A stretch of 64,000 nt of DNA from Euglena gracilis (lineage: Eukaryota; Euglenida; Euglenophyceae; Euglenales). This document shows positions 23,217 through 32,346 of this stretch, piece after piece (within the stretch, counting starts at the first letter, position 1; every line of letters begins with the position of its first letter). A program made the translations under genes and the position numbers. Under the pieces are notes generated by a model. The model ran no database searches. It was not told the origin of the DNA and saw only the letters and a program-made list of their open reading frames with translations. The stretch spans positions 11,593,443-11,657,442 of the forward strand of contig CP154956.1 in assembly GCA_039621445.1 (NCBI GenBank), given 5' to 3'.

Positions 23217-23642
23217 TTGTTGTTCCAATCGTCCAAGACGTCTTCGAGGAGATTCAACATTGTTTCACTGGTTGTTGAAGTTCCAGAAGTTGGACTTCCT
23301 GAAGGCAAGGTTAACCGAGTTGCTGGTACAGAACAACACCTTCAACAGGAAGTTGACATTGAGGCTGTGGTGAACAAGTTCACAGTGGAGAGTTTGTCAA
23401 CAGTTGTTGTATTGGTTACTTGGTTGAGGAAGTTTGTAAGTGGTGCTGTTCACCTTGCTGTCCAGAACAAGATACTGGTGGAGGCAAGATCTTCATCATC
23501 TTGCTGACCTGGTCCTGAACCCAGTGGTTGGTTTTCTGTTCTGGTTTCTTCAGTTTTTGTTTGTTTTTTGGGTTGGCCAGTGTTTCTGTTTCTCCCAGTT
23601 TTCAGAGCCAGTGGTTGAGTTTTTTGAAAGTGATCTGCAGAA

Positions 23643-24557
23643 ATGTCCTCCATTGAAGATTTGGAAAGAAGGTTGCAGGAATTGGAAATCAAATCAGCCA
23701 GCAGCAGTCAGTCTGTGTTTACCCCTGTGAACCCCATCACCCAGGTTGAAACATTTCTGAAGCAAATTGTGGAACCAAATTCCAGCAACCCCAGCCAAAG
23801 TTCAACCCAAAGTTCAAGATTACCCCCTGTGAAATTGCCAGAGTTTGATGGCACAAATTGGCCAGAGTTTTTGAAAGATTTTGGCAGATGGTTGAGGTTA
23901 ACTGGTGCAGTTGCATTTGGAAATGTCCAGAAAAAGGATTGGCTGTTGGAATGTTGCACCCCCAAGGTGAAAAAACTGGTTGAAAAAGTGATGGATGAGA
24001 ATGATGATTTTGAAAAAGTGCTGTTGGAAATTGCAAATTTGTTCCCAACACTGGAAAATGACATGACTTTGAGGTCTGCCATTGACAAATTGCCAGCACT
24101 TTCCCAGAACCCTGAACCCCAAGACATCAAAAAACTTTTCATTGAGTTGGACATCATTCATGGAGTTGAGATGGCCAGGTTGAGCCCCCAGGCCATGAGT
24201 GAACAGGAAAAGTTTTTGGTTTTGCTGAGGAAATTACACCCCAGAATGTATGCAGACATCAGGGCAGACAGATTTTACAAACATCGTTCTGAGACATTCA
24301 CAGATTTGAGAAAAACAATTTTGGAAAAAAGTTCTGAAGATTGGTTGGAGAGGAATTTGCTGAAAAAAGAAAATCTCAGACCATTGATTGAAAGACCCCC
24401 TGATCAATCTGAAAAAGTTGGTGAAAGTGTTCCAGAATCTGGAAAAGGTGGAAAATCTGGTGGAAAAGGAAAAGGCAAAGGAAAAGGCAAAGGCAAGGGT
24501 GAAAGAAAAGTTGATGACACCCCAGCCCCACGATTTGGAGCCACAATTTTCTGTTGA
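23643..24557 (+). CDS. Gag (capsid region and basic tail), stops inside the zinc knuckle
   Basis: ATG at 23643, 304 residues. The N-terminus begins with a short predicted helix and a Ser-rich linker; the middle (about residues 65-240) is a retrotransposon gag/capsid-like helical domain (LPEFDGTNWPEFLKDF, RADRFYKHRSE); the tail is a basic GKGKGKGK linker. It ends at TGA 24555-24557, which falls between the first Cys and the next residue pair of a C-x2-C-x4-H-x4-C knuckle: the remaining FCHKKGHYEDRC follows at once in the same frame. A related gag in this window (55300-55392, minus) has Lys-Tyr at these positions, so TGA is either a mutation or a readthrough codon. Almost no CpG in this stretch. 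Confidence 0.85.
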   Translation: MSSIEDLERRLQELEIKSASSSQSVFTPVNPITQVETFLKQIVEPNSSNPSQSSTQSSRLPPVKLPEFDGTNWPEFLKDFGRWLRLTGAVAFGNVQKKDWLLECCTPKVKKLVEKVMDENDDFEKVLLEIANLFPTLENDMTLRSAIDKLPALSQNPEPQDIKKLFIELDIIHGVEMARLSPQAMSEQEKFLVLLRKLHPRMYADIRADRFYKHRSETFTDLRKTILEKSSEDWLERNLLKKENLRPLIERPPDQSEKVGESVPESGKGGKSGGKGKGKGKGKGKGERKVDDTPAPRFGATIFC

Positions 24558-26102
24558 TTTTGTCACAAAAAAGGGCATTATGAAGACAGATGTTGGTCAA
24601 AAGAAAAGTTTGAGAAAAAGAAGGCAGCAGCCCAGAAGGGGGCAGGCAAAGGGACCCCTTCGGTTCAACCCCAGGGAGTGCAAACCCAGGTTACCCCCCA
24701 GGGTGAGAACCCAAAAAAGAGAAAAGCTGATGCTTTGCAGTTGCTCCAGATGGTGTGTAAAACTTATCCTTTGCCAGTGAAGGTTTATGGAAAGGAAATT
24801 CAAGCCATTTTGGACACAGGGGCCACCATCACTGCAGTTTCTAAGAAATGTGTCGCAGAGAATAAAATTCAGCGAAGTGCTGCGGTACCCCTGCAGATCG
24901 GCAGCGGTGAGTACATTTTTTCTGAAGGGGTGTGTGAGGTGAGCCTGGAGTTGGGACGAAAAGTTCTAAAGCTTAAAGCGGTTGTTGTTGAAACAAATGC
25001 CTTCGAGGCAGTTTTGGGGACTGACTTTACAGAAAGTGAGTTTTTTGGAGGGTTGCTGACCAGAATCCCCAGAATCATCATTGATGGTGAGGAGTTTTTA
25101 CTTCAGAGCCATGATGGGGACCACACCATCAAAAGAATTTTCAGACTTTTCAAGACAGAAAGCTACACTTTGGTCAAGCCAGTGAAGTCAAAAGCTTTGG
25201 ATGAATTGAAGATTTCTGAGGGTCAGATTTGCATTGATCTGTTTGCAAACCACCTGAACCACACCCAGTCTTTGTACATGACAAAGGGGAATTCAGCCTA
25301 CAGGTATTCATATGAAAAGTTGTTGTGTGACATTGGTGCTTCCAAGTTTCTATGGGCAAACCCCCCCTTCAGCCAACTAAGCAAAGTGGTGACAAAGTTG
25401 TGCCTTGAAGAAACAAAAATGGTCCTGGTACACCCAGACTGGGTGGACCAGTACTGGTCCCCCCTGCTGGAAAGGGTGACTGTGGCCAGGGTGAAAATTT
25501 CAAGTGGGGTTCCCTTGTTTGTGGGTGACAGGTGCAAAAAGGTGCTGCCCTCCCCCCTGTGGAACACTTTTGTGAGTGTGGTGGACACTGTGCAATTCAA
25601 AGTGGATTTTGAGCTTTTGGACCCCAAAATTGTCAGTTGGCTCAGAAAAGTTTCAAGGAATTGGAGTTTGGATGAATTGAGAGGTGAGATCAGGAAATAT
25701 CCCACAGTGGATGATGGAATTCAAGTGGATTTCCCAGATGTTCCTGATGTTCCCCCCCTGCAGCAGGCAACCCAGCCTGCCAGTCCACCTGCAGACAAGC
25801 AAGTTTTTGAAAGTCCAAGTTTTCCTTTGGAGAATGTTCCCCCCAAGGAATCAGATGAAAAGGTGAAAGAATGGTTGGACAATGTGGTGGTGTTTGAACC
25901 AATGAATGAGCATGAAAACATCAATTTTTTGGCTGAGTTGACCAAGGACATTGAAAGTGAGCTGAGTCTTTTTCAGGAGGTGAGAAAAGATGTGGAGGTG
26001 ATGTTTTTCCAGATGTCCCAGCCTGTGGAAGATGTTCAGTTTGCAAAACCTGTGAAAACTCCCAAGGCAACAATCAAGATGGATTTCCCAAGTTTTGCAT
26101 GA
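24558..26102 (+). CDS. Zinc knuckle, aspartic protease and methyltransferase-like region
   Basis: In frame with gag after its TGA. It completes a CCHC knuckle (24558-24600), then has an aspartic protease with AILDTGATITAVSKK (about 24806-24850; catalytic DTG). Downstream (about 25210-25640) lies CIDLFANHLNHT, FLWANPPFSQLSKVV and MVLVHPDW, which match the Dam-like DNA methyltransferase-type domain known from DIRS-group retrotransposons; NPPF is its catalytic-type tetrapeptide. An acidic, Pro-rich linker follows to TGA at 26100-26102. There is no need for an ATG; it would be made by readthrough. A related copy of the second half is at 54548-54949. Confidence 0.75.
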   Translation, partial: FCHKKGHYEDRCWSKEKFEKKKAAAQKGAGKGTPSVQPQGVQTQVTPQGENPKKRKADALQLLQMVCKTYPLPVKVYGKEIQAILDTGATITAVSKKCVAENKIQRSAAVPLQIGSGEYIFSEGVCEVSLELGRKVLKLKAVVVETNAFEAVLGTDFTESEFFGGLLTRIPRIIIDGEEFLLQSHDGDHTIKRIFRLFKTESYTLVKPVKSKALDELKISEGQICIDLFANHLNHTQSLYMTKGNSAYRYSYEKLLCDIGASKFLWANPPFSQLSKVVTKLCLEETKMVLVHPDWVDQYWSPLLERVTVARVKISSGVPLFVGDRCKKVLPSPLWNTFVSVVDTVQFKVDFELLDPKIVSWLRKVSRNWSLDELRGEIRKYPTVDDGIQVDFPDVPDVPPLQQATQPASPPADKQVFESPSFPLENVPPKESDEKVKEWLDNVVVFEPMNEHENINFLAELTKDIESELSLFQEVRKDVEVMFFQMSQPVEDVQFAKPVKTPKATIKMDFPSFA

Positions 26103-27012
26103 AAAGATTTGGACTTTGGAGGCCCAGAAAAAGGCTGATGAAAAAAGCAGCAAATTGTTTACTGAGAATCTGAGTGGAGAGTTTGAAAAAGAAGTTGAGA
26201 AATTCAGAGACCACCCCAGGTTGTATGAGCTTTTGGTGAAATTTTCTGATGTTTTTGGACCATTGCCCACAATTTCTGAGTCTTCCCCCCTGCCTGTTTT
26301 GATGGACATTGAGCTGAAGCCTGAATGGGAAGGCAAACCCCTAAGGCAAAAGTGTTGGCCCATGCCCCAGGAGGATGAAAAAGAAATTGACCTTCAGTGT
26401 GAAGAATTGCTAAAGTCAGGGTTGATTGAGCAATTCCCAGTTGGTGAAATCCCCCAGGTGTGCAGCCCAACGTTTTTGGTGGACAAAAAAGGGTCAAGTA
26501 CCAGAAGGATGGTCATCCATTATGGAAAATTGAATGCCAGAAGCAAGGCACATGCAGGTTATTTGCCAAGCATGGAGGTTTTGATTGAAAGTTTGGCCAA
26601 ATGTCGCTGGAAAAGTACCCTGGACATGAGGAGTGGGTATTGGCAAATCCCAATCACAAAAAGAGCAGCAAATTTGTCTGCATTTTGCATTCCTTCTGGG
26701 AGGTGTTTTCGTCCCAAAAGGATGATGTTTGGCCTAAGTAATGCTCCCGGAATTTTTCAGGAGTTGATGGAAATTCTAACCTCCCAATGCAAAACGGATT
26801 TGAGGGTGAGAGAGATTTTGAAGGATGGACACCTGGCTTCTTTTTTCGATGACACAGGGGTTGGTGCAAACTCTGAAGAGGATCATTTGTATCTTTTGGA
26901 AAAGTGGTTTGAAGTTTGCAGAAAGAACCAAGTGAGAATCAAATTGAGCAAATGTTCTTTTCTGAATCAGACCATTGACTACTTGGGCTTCTCGTTGGGA
27001 TGGGGAATGTGA
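26095..27012 (+). CDS. Pol: reverse transcriptase
   Basis: Open from 26056 in this frame, no required ATG. It starts with a linker (FSDVFGPLP), then RT motifs: MDIELKPEWEGKPLRQ, RRMVIHYGKLN, LDMRSGYWQIPI, FGLSNAPGIFQELM, and FFDDTGVG, the YxDD box with Phe for Tyr. The frame stops at TGA 27010-27012 shortly before the RNase H connection, and the same frame continues to 27930 after the stop, so the TGA is an in-frame nonsense codon (perhaps from CGA by CpG decay) or readthrough. Confidence 0.88.
   Translation: MHEKIWTLEAQKKADEKSSKLFTENLSGEFEKEVEKFRDHPRLYELLVKFSDVFGPLPTISESSPLPVLMDIELKPEWEGKPLRQKCWPMPQEDEKEIDLQCEELLKSGLIEQFPVGEIPQVCSPTFLVDKKGSSTRRMVIHYGKLNARSKAHAGYLPSMEVLIESLAKCRWKSTLDMRSGYWQIPITKRAANLSAFCIPSGRCFRPKRMMFGLSNAPGIFQELMEILTSQCKTDLRVREILKDGHLASFFDDTGVGANSEEDHLYLLEKWFEVCRKNQVRIKLSKCSFLNQTIDYLGFSLGWGM
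26097..26103 (+). promoter_or_regulatory. Candidate +1 frameshift site GCA-TGA-A
   Basis: The protease/methyltransferase frame ends GCA TGA; skipping one base gives GAA AAG ATT and joins the RT frame, which is open from 26056. Ty3 of yeast uses a +1 shift on an Ala codon (GCG-AGU-U). The analogy is suggestive only; an ordinary indel would look the same. Confidence 0.35.
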
Positions 27013-27930
27013 CAGGCAAACAAAAGAAACATTGAACCAATTCTGAGTTTTCGAGTTCAGAATCAAAGGGATTTGAGGCGAATTTTGGGAGCCATGAATT
27101 TCTACCGCAGACACGTGAAAGGTTTTACTTTTGACTCAGCCCCGCTCACAGATCCTCTGAAAAAGAATGTGAAATGGAGGTGGACTGAAAAGGAGGAGAA
27201 TTGTTTGAATGCATTGAAAAGGAAATTGTCTTCTCTTGATGTTTTGGGTACCCCCAGGAGTTCAGGAGAGATTGTTTTGGTGACTGACAGTTCGGATTTG
27301 GGAGGTGGTTCAGCATTGTTTCAGTGGCAAACCCTCCAACAAACACAAATTCCTGAGAATTTTCGAACAAGTGGTGTGAAGGTGGATGGAACCCTGAAAA
27401 ACAACTACCCCAGTGAAATGAGGTTGGTGCCCTTGGGCCACTACAACTGGAAATGGAGTGAGGCAAGAAAAAAATACACTACCTGGGAAAAGGAAATTTT
27501 GAGTGGTGTGCTGACCATTACTTCACAAACAAGGATTTTGCAAAATCTGCCAATTGTGTGGATGACAGACAATGAGGCAGCCACCTCTTTTCTGAAGGGT
27601 GAACCCCCCCTCAACAAAAGATTGAGAAGGATGTATGTGTTTTTGCACCAGTTCAAACTGAATATTGTTCATGTGGCAGGTTGCAAAAATGAATTGTGTG
27701 ATTTTTTGTCTCGTGCTGATTTTGAGAACAAATTTGAAATTCGTTTTGAGGAAGAAGCAAGGAACGCTTTTCAGAAAATGGATGTGCAGCTTGACCTGTT
27801 TTTGCAGAAGATTTTCAGTTTGTCCCACAGAGTGCAAGTGTCAGAAAAGGATTATTTGAATTCAGAGCTGAAGGATTTTTGGGAAAAAGTGGAGGTTTCA
27901 AAACCCTGTTTCATTGGCAATGTATCTTGA
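27013..27930 (+). CDS. Pol: RT thumb/connection and RNase H, first copy
   Basis: In frame with RT after the TGA. LRRILGAMNFYRRHVKGF is the Ty3-type connection; RNase H residues are seen as VTDSSDLGGG (Asp), TTWEKEILS (Glu), WMTDNEAA (Asp) and NELCDFLSRA (Asp). It should run on into the integrase zinc domain, but at about 27924 it jumps to a second copy of the RNase H start and meets a stop. Confidence 0.85.
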   Translation, partial: QANKRNIEPILSFRVQNQRDLRRILGAMNFYRRHVKGFTFDSAPLTDPLKKNVKWRWTEKEENCLNALKRKLSSLDVLGTPRSSGEIVLVTDSSDLGGGSALFQWQTLQQTQIPENFRTSGVKVDGTLKNNYPSEMRLVPLGHYNWKWSEARKKYTTWEKEILSGVLTITSQTRILQNLPIVWMTDNEAATSFLKGEPPLNKRLRRMYVFLHQFKLNIVHVAGCKNELCDFLSRADFENKFEIRFEEEARNAFQKMDVQLDLFLQKIFSLSHRVQVSEKDYLNSELKDFWEKVEVSKPCFIGNVS

Positions 27931-28621
27931 TATTTTGGGTACCCCCAGGAGTTCAGGAGAGATTGTTTTGGTGACTGACAGTTCGGATTTGGGAGGTGGT
28001 TCAGCATTGTTTCAGTGGCAAACCCTCCAACAAACACAAATTCCTGAGAATTTTCGAACAAGTGGTGTGAAGGTGGATGGAACCCTGAAAAACAACTACC
28101 CCAGTGAAATGAGGTTGGTGCCCTTGGGCCACTACAACTGGAAATGGAGTGAGGCAAGAAAAAAATACACTACCTGGGAAAAGGAAATTTTGAGTGGTGT
28201 GCTGACCATTACTTCACAAACAAGGATTTTGCAAAATCTGCCAATTGTGTGGATGACAGACAATGAGGCAGCCACCTCTTTTCTGAAGGGTGAACCCCCC
28301 CTCAACAAAAGATTGAGAAGGATGTATGTGTTTTTGCACCAGTTCAAACTGAATATCGTTCATGTGGCAGGTTGCAAAAATGAATTGTGTGATTTTTTGT
28401 CTCGTGCTGATTTTGAGAACAAATTTGAAATTCGTTTTGAGGAAGAAGCAAGGAACGCTTTTCAGAAAATGGATGTGCAGCTTGACCTGTTTTTGCAGAA
28501 GATTTTCAGTTTGTCCCACAGAGTGCAAGTGTCAGAAAAGGATTATTTGAATTCAGAGCTGAAGGATTTTTGGGAAAAAGTGGAGGTTTCAAAACCCTGT
28601 TTCATTGACAATGTATCTTGA
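27924..28621 (+). pseudogene. RNase H module, copy 2
   Basis: Open for 235 residues from 27914, then stops (TGA) at the junction to copy 3. It has all four RNase H acidic residues. It carries the type-B variants. Confidence 0.85.
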
Positions 28622-29312
28622 TGTTTTGGGTACCCCCAGGAGTTCAGGAGAGATTGTTTTGGTGACTGACAGTTCGGATTTGGGAGGTGGTTCAGCATTG
28701 TTTCAGTGGCAAACCCTCCAACAAACACAAATTCCTGAGAATTTTCGAACAAGTGGTGTGAAGGTGGATGGAACCCTGAAAAACAACTACCCCAGTGAAA
28801 TGAGGTTGGTGCCCTTGGGCCACTACAACTGGAAATGGAGTGAGGCAAGAAAAAAATACACTACCTGGGAAAAGGAAATTTTGAGTGGTGTGCTGACCAT
28901 TACTTCACAAACAAGGATTTTGCAAAATCTGCCAATTGTGTGGATGACAGACAATGAGGCAGCCACCTCTTTTCTGAAGGGTGAACCCCCCCTCAACAAA
29001 AGATTGAGAAGGATGTATGTGTTTTTGCACCAGTTCAAACTGAATATTGTTCATGTGGCAGGTTGCAAAAATGAATTGTGTGATATTTTGTCTCGTGCTG
29101 ATTTTGAGAACAAATTTGAAATTCGTTTTGAGGAAGAAGCAAGGAACGCTTTTCAGAAAATGGATGTGCAGCTTGACCTGTTTTTGCAGAAGATTTTCAG
29201 TTTGTCCCACAGAGTGCAAGTGTCAGAAAAGGATTATTTGAATTCAGAGCTGAAGGATTTTTGGGAAAAAGTGGAGGTTTCAAAACCCTGTTTCATTGGC
29301 AATGTATCTTGA
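28615..29312 (+). pseudogene. RNase H module, copy 3
   Basis: As copy 2 but type A. A private change turns CDFLSR into CDILSR next to the last catalytic Asp. Confidence 0.85.
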
Positions 29313-30003
29313 TATTTTGGGTACCCCCAGGAGTTCAGGAGAGATTGTTTTGGTGACTGACAGTTCGGATTTGGGAGGTGGTTCAGCATTGTTTCAGTGG
29401 CAAACCCTCCAACAAACACAAATTCCTGAGAATTTTCGAACAAGTGGTGTGAAGGTGGATGGAACCCTGAAAAACAACTACCCCAGTGAAATGAGGTTGG
29501 TGCCCTTGGGCCACTACAACTGGAAATGGAGTGAGGCAAGAAAAAAATACACTACCTGGGAAAAGGAAATTTTGAGTGGTGTGCTGACCATTACTTCACA
29601 AACAAGGATTTTGCAAAATCTGCCAATTGTGTGGATGACAGACAATGAGGCAGCCACCTCTTTTCTGAAGGGTGAACCCCCCCTCAACAAAAGATTGAGA
29701 AGGATGTATGTGTTTTTGCACCAGTTCAAACTGAATATCGTTCATGTGGCAGGTTGCAAAAATGAATTGTGTGATTTTTTGTCTCGTGCTGATTTTGAGA
29801 ACAAATTTGAAATTCGTTTTGAGGAAGAAGCAAGGAACGCTTTTCAGAAAATGGATGTGCAGCTTGACCTGTTTTTGCAGAAGATTTTCAGTTTGTCCCA
29901 CAGAGTGCAAGTGTCAGAAAAGGATTATTTGAATTCAGAGCTGAAGGATTTTTGGGAAAAAGTGGAGGTTTCAAAACCCTGTTTCATTGACAATGTATCT
30001 TGA
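29306..30003 (+). pseudogene. RNase H module, copy 4
   Basis: Type B, identical to copy 2 at all sites I compared, including the GACAATG end, which supports origin by duplication of a dimer. Confidence 0.85.
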
Positions 30004-30265
30004 TGTTTTGGGTACCCCCAGGAGTTCAGGAGAGATTGTTTTGGTGACTGACAGTTCGGATTTGGGAGGTGGTTCAGCATTGTTTCAGTGGCAAACCCTC
30101 CAACAAACACAAATTCCTGAGAATTTTCGAACAAGTGGTGTGAAGGTGGATGGAACCCTGAAAAACAACTACCCCAGTGAAATGAGGTTGGTGCCCTTGG
30201 GCCACTACAACTGGAAATGGAGTGAGGCAAGAAAAAATACACTACCTGGGAAAAGGAAATTTTGA
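29997..30265 (+). pseudogene. RNase H module, copy 5, first part
   Basis: Type A. A run of seven A in the other copies (AGGCAAGAAAAAAATACAC) is six here (near 30230), shifting the frame; the rest of the copy continues in the frame of the integrase. Confidence 0.85.
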
Positions 30266-31761
30266 GTGGTGTGCTGACCATTACTTCACAAACAAGGATT
30301 TTGCAAAATCTGCCAATTGTGTGGATGACAGACAATGAGGCAGCCACCTCTTTTCTGAAGGGTGAACCCCCCCTCAACAAAAGATTGAGAAGGATGTATG
30401 TGTTTTTGCACCAGTTCAAACTGAATATTGTTCATGTGGCAGGTTGCAAAAATGAATTGTGTGATTTTTTGTCTCGTGCTGATTTTGAGAACAAATTTGA
30501 AATTCGTTTTGAGGAAGAAGCAAGGAACGCTTTTCAGAAAATGGATGTGCAGCTTGACCTGTTTTTGCAGAAGATTTTCAGTTTGTCCCACAGAGTGCAA
30601 GTGTCAGAAAAGGATTATTTGAATTCAGAGCTGAAGGATTTTTGGGAAAAAGTGGAGGTTTCAAAACCCTGTTTCATTGACAATGAGTTTTGGTTCAGAT
30701 CTGCCAAGGCCATGTATTGTGAAGGAAAATTGGTTGTTCCATCTCATTTGTTGAAGGTTTGTTTGGATGAATGTCACAAGGCAAGCAACCATGTTGGTGC
30801 TGAAAGGACTTTGTTGTTCTTTTTGAGCCATTTTCAGTCCAAGGTTTCCAAGAAAGACATGTTGGAAATTTGCAGGGCCATTGTGATGACATGTGAAATT
30901 TGCACCCTTTCAAAACAAAACCGCCCCAATGACCGTGGAAAGGTGGGTTCTTTACCGATTCCAACAGTGAGCAATGAAGTTTTGTGTTTGGATTTTGTGC
31001 AAATGGACCCCTACAATGGTTTTGACTATGTGCTGACTTTGGTCGACAATTTGTCCCATTTTTGCCAATTCATCCCCACACAGAAAACGGTAACCGGAGA
31101 AGGTGTTTTGAGGCTTATTTTGGACCGGTGGATTTCTGTTTTTGGAAAACCATCCGTCGTGAGGTCTGACAACGACGTGCGATTCAGACAGCCCAGTGGT
31201 TTTTACCAGACAGCCCTGAAAGCTCTCGACGTGAAATTATCGTTTTCTCTGCCCCGGAACCCCCGATCAAACGGTTTGGTTGAAAATGTCAATAAAATGT
31301 TCTTGCAGAATATGCGAGCATTGAGTCTGTCTTCCAAGGACAAAAATTGGGTGCAGCTGATCCCGTATTGCACATTTTTGATGAATTCACAGATTTCCCC
31401 CACAACAATGTTGTCACCCCATGAAATGTTTTTGGGCAGACCAGCTTGGAGGTTTGAATTACCCCCAGAACCGGTGACAAACCCAGACACACATTCTTGG
31501 CTGTTGACCCAAATTGAAATTCAAGAAAGAGCTTCCCAGAGATTGAAGGAATTGAGGAAAAAGGATTTTGAGAGTGCCAACAAAGGGAGGGTGCCAGCAA
31601 AAATTGAAGAAGATGACTATGTTTTGGTGCACAACAAAAGATGGCCAAACAAATCATGGCCCAAGCTTTCCCCCCCCCTGGCAAGGACCTTTTCGGGTTC
31701 TAAAATCGAGGTTCAATTCAGTGCAAATTGCAAGCAGTCCATCTTTGGGAGGGGTCATTGA
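30262..31761 (+). CDS. Pol: rest of RNase H copy 5, zinc-binding domain and integrase
   Basis: After the single-A deletion this frame runs through RNase H, an HHCC domain (CHKASNHVGAERT ... CEICTLSKQ) and an integrase core with LDFVQMD, VRSDNDVRF and NGLVENVNK as the D, D and E of DD35E. Near 31675 a C run (TTTCCCCCCCC) is followed by a frame change; the true integrase C-terminus (QGPFRVLKS, the GPY/F-type motif) continues in the next frame to about 31910. CpG-rich between 30920 and 31320, unlike gag. Confidence 0.88.
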   Translation: MSGVLTITSQTRILQNLPIVWMTDNEAATSFLKGEPPLNKRLRRMYVFLHQFKLNIVHVAGCKNELCDFLSRADFENKFEIRFEEEARNAFQKMDVQLDLFLQKIFSLSHRVQVSEKDYLNSELKDFWEKVEVSKPCFIDNEFWFRSAKAMYCEGKLVVPSHLLKVCLDECHKASNHVGAERTLLFFLSHFQSKVSKKDMLEICRAIVMTCEICTLSKQNRPNDRGKVGSLPIPTVSNEVLCLDFVQMDPYNGFDYVLTLVDNLSHFCQFIPTQKTVTGEGVLRLILDRWISVFGKPSVVRSDNDVRFRQPSGFYQTALKALDVKLSFSLPRNPRSNGLVENVNKMFLQNMRALSLSSKDKNWVQLIPYCTFLMNSQISPTTMLSPHEMFLGRPAWRFELPPEPVTNPDTHSWLLTQIEIQERASQRLKELRKKDFESANKGRVPAKIEEDDYVLVHNKRWPNKSWPKLSPPLARTFSGSKIEVQFSANCKQSIFGRGH

Positions 31762-31915
31762 TGTTTCTTTGGGTTTGTGCAAAAAGTGGGAGGTTGCTTT
31801 GAATGAAGAAAGTCTTTTGGAAGAAGACCCAGGCCTTTTGACCGGTGATGTGGTTGTGGGAGACCCAGTGGAGGGTGACACCCCCATGCCAGACCAGGGA
31901 GGGGACCCCCCCCCC
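31670..31915 (+). pseudogene. Integrase C-terminal GPF motif and acidic linker, shifted frame
   Basis: Carries GPFRVLKSRF and VIDVSLGLCKKW, typical of the end of Ty3 integrases, followed by an acidic linker. Both entry (C run near 31675) and exit (C run near 31910) coincide with long C homopolymers, so either real slippage or sequencing error in the runs separates it from integrase and chromodomain. Confidence 0.7.
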
Positions 31916-31920
31916 TTCAG

Positions 31921-32346
31921 ATGTCAGAAGAAGAACAAGCACAATTGGGTTTTTACAATGTTTACAAGATTTTGAAGCACAAGTACCAAGGGGGATGGAA
32001 GTTTTTGGTTTGGTGGGAGAGTTTTCCGGCAAGCAGCAGTACATGGGAGCCTGTGGCTTCCTTTGTGCAACCAGGAGGCAGAATGAATGAGGTTTTCAAG
32101 AATTATTGTGTGGATCACAATTTACAATCGATCCTACGCCAGGCGCTCAGAATGTTTTGCGACGTTTCAGAATGTGAATGGGGGTTGGCATCTCAAGAGA
32201 CAGCCTGGCCTCCCCCCAAACGTTTTGATCGTGCTTTCAGTCACGCGGGAGGAAAGTCAAGCCCCCCAGGGGGCCTTTTGGATGGTTTTTCGGGTCAGGA
32301 GACACCAACCCGCCTCGCCATGGGTGGATTGTTGTCTAACCTTTGA
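31921..32346 (+). CDS. Chromodomain at the integrase C-terminus
   Basis: YNVYKILKHKYQGGWKFLVW and STWEPVASFV match the chromodomain pattern (two aromatic-cage positions, W-G/E-x-TWEP). In chromoviruses this domain binds modified histones and guides integration into heterochromatin. The ATG at 31921 is probably internal; the domain is normally fused to integrase. The last 60 residues show no domain. Confidence 0.8.
   Translation: MSEEEQAQLGFYNVYKILKHKYQGGWKFLVWWESFPASSSTWEPVASFVQPGGRMNEVFKNYCVDHNLQSILRQALRMFCDVSECEWGLASQETAWPPPKRFDRAFSHAGGKSSPPGGLLDGFSGQETPTRLAMGGLLSNL

Larger units (their letters stand above)
27233..30686 (+). repeat. Five tandem 691-bp copies of the RNase H module
   Basis: Copies begin at about 27233, 27924, 28615, 29306 and 29997; the period is 691 bp exactly as measured at the GAT-(G/A)TTTTGGGTACCC landmark. 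Each starts just before RNase H and ends in its tether to integrase (ATTG(G/A)CAATG). Copies alternate at three sites: GATGTTTT in 1, 3, 5 versus GATATTTT in 2, 4; AATATTGTT in 1, 3, 5 versus AATATCGTT in 2, 4; end GGCAATG in 1, 3 versus GACAATG in 2, 4, 5. So a two-copy unit was itself duplicated. Because 691 is not a multiple of 3, each copy is in a different frame and each junction gives a stop. Confidence 0.95.

Noticed and set aside
23708-24161. Reverse-strand open frames over gag
   Set aside because: Long only because the gag strand is CpG-poor and purine-biased; no motifs, and the plus strand has a clear gag.
27441-30600. Repeated reverse-strand frames opposite RNase H
   Set aside because: Shadow frames of the five RNase H copies.
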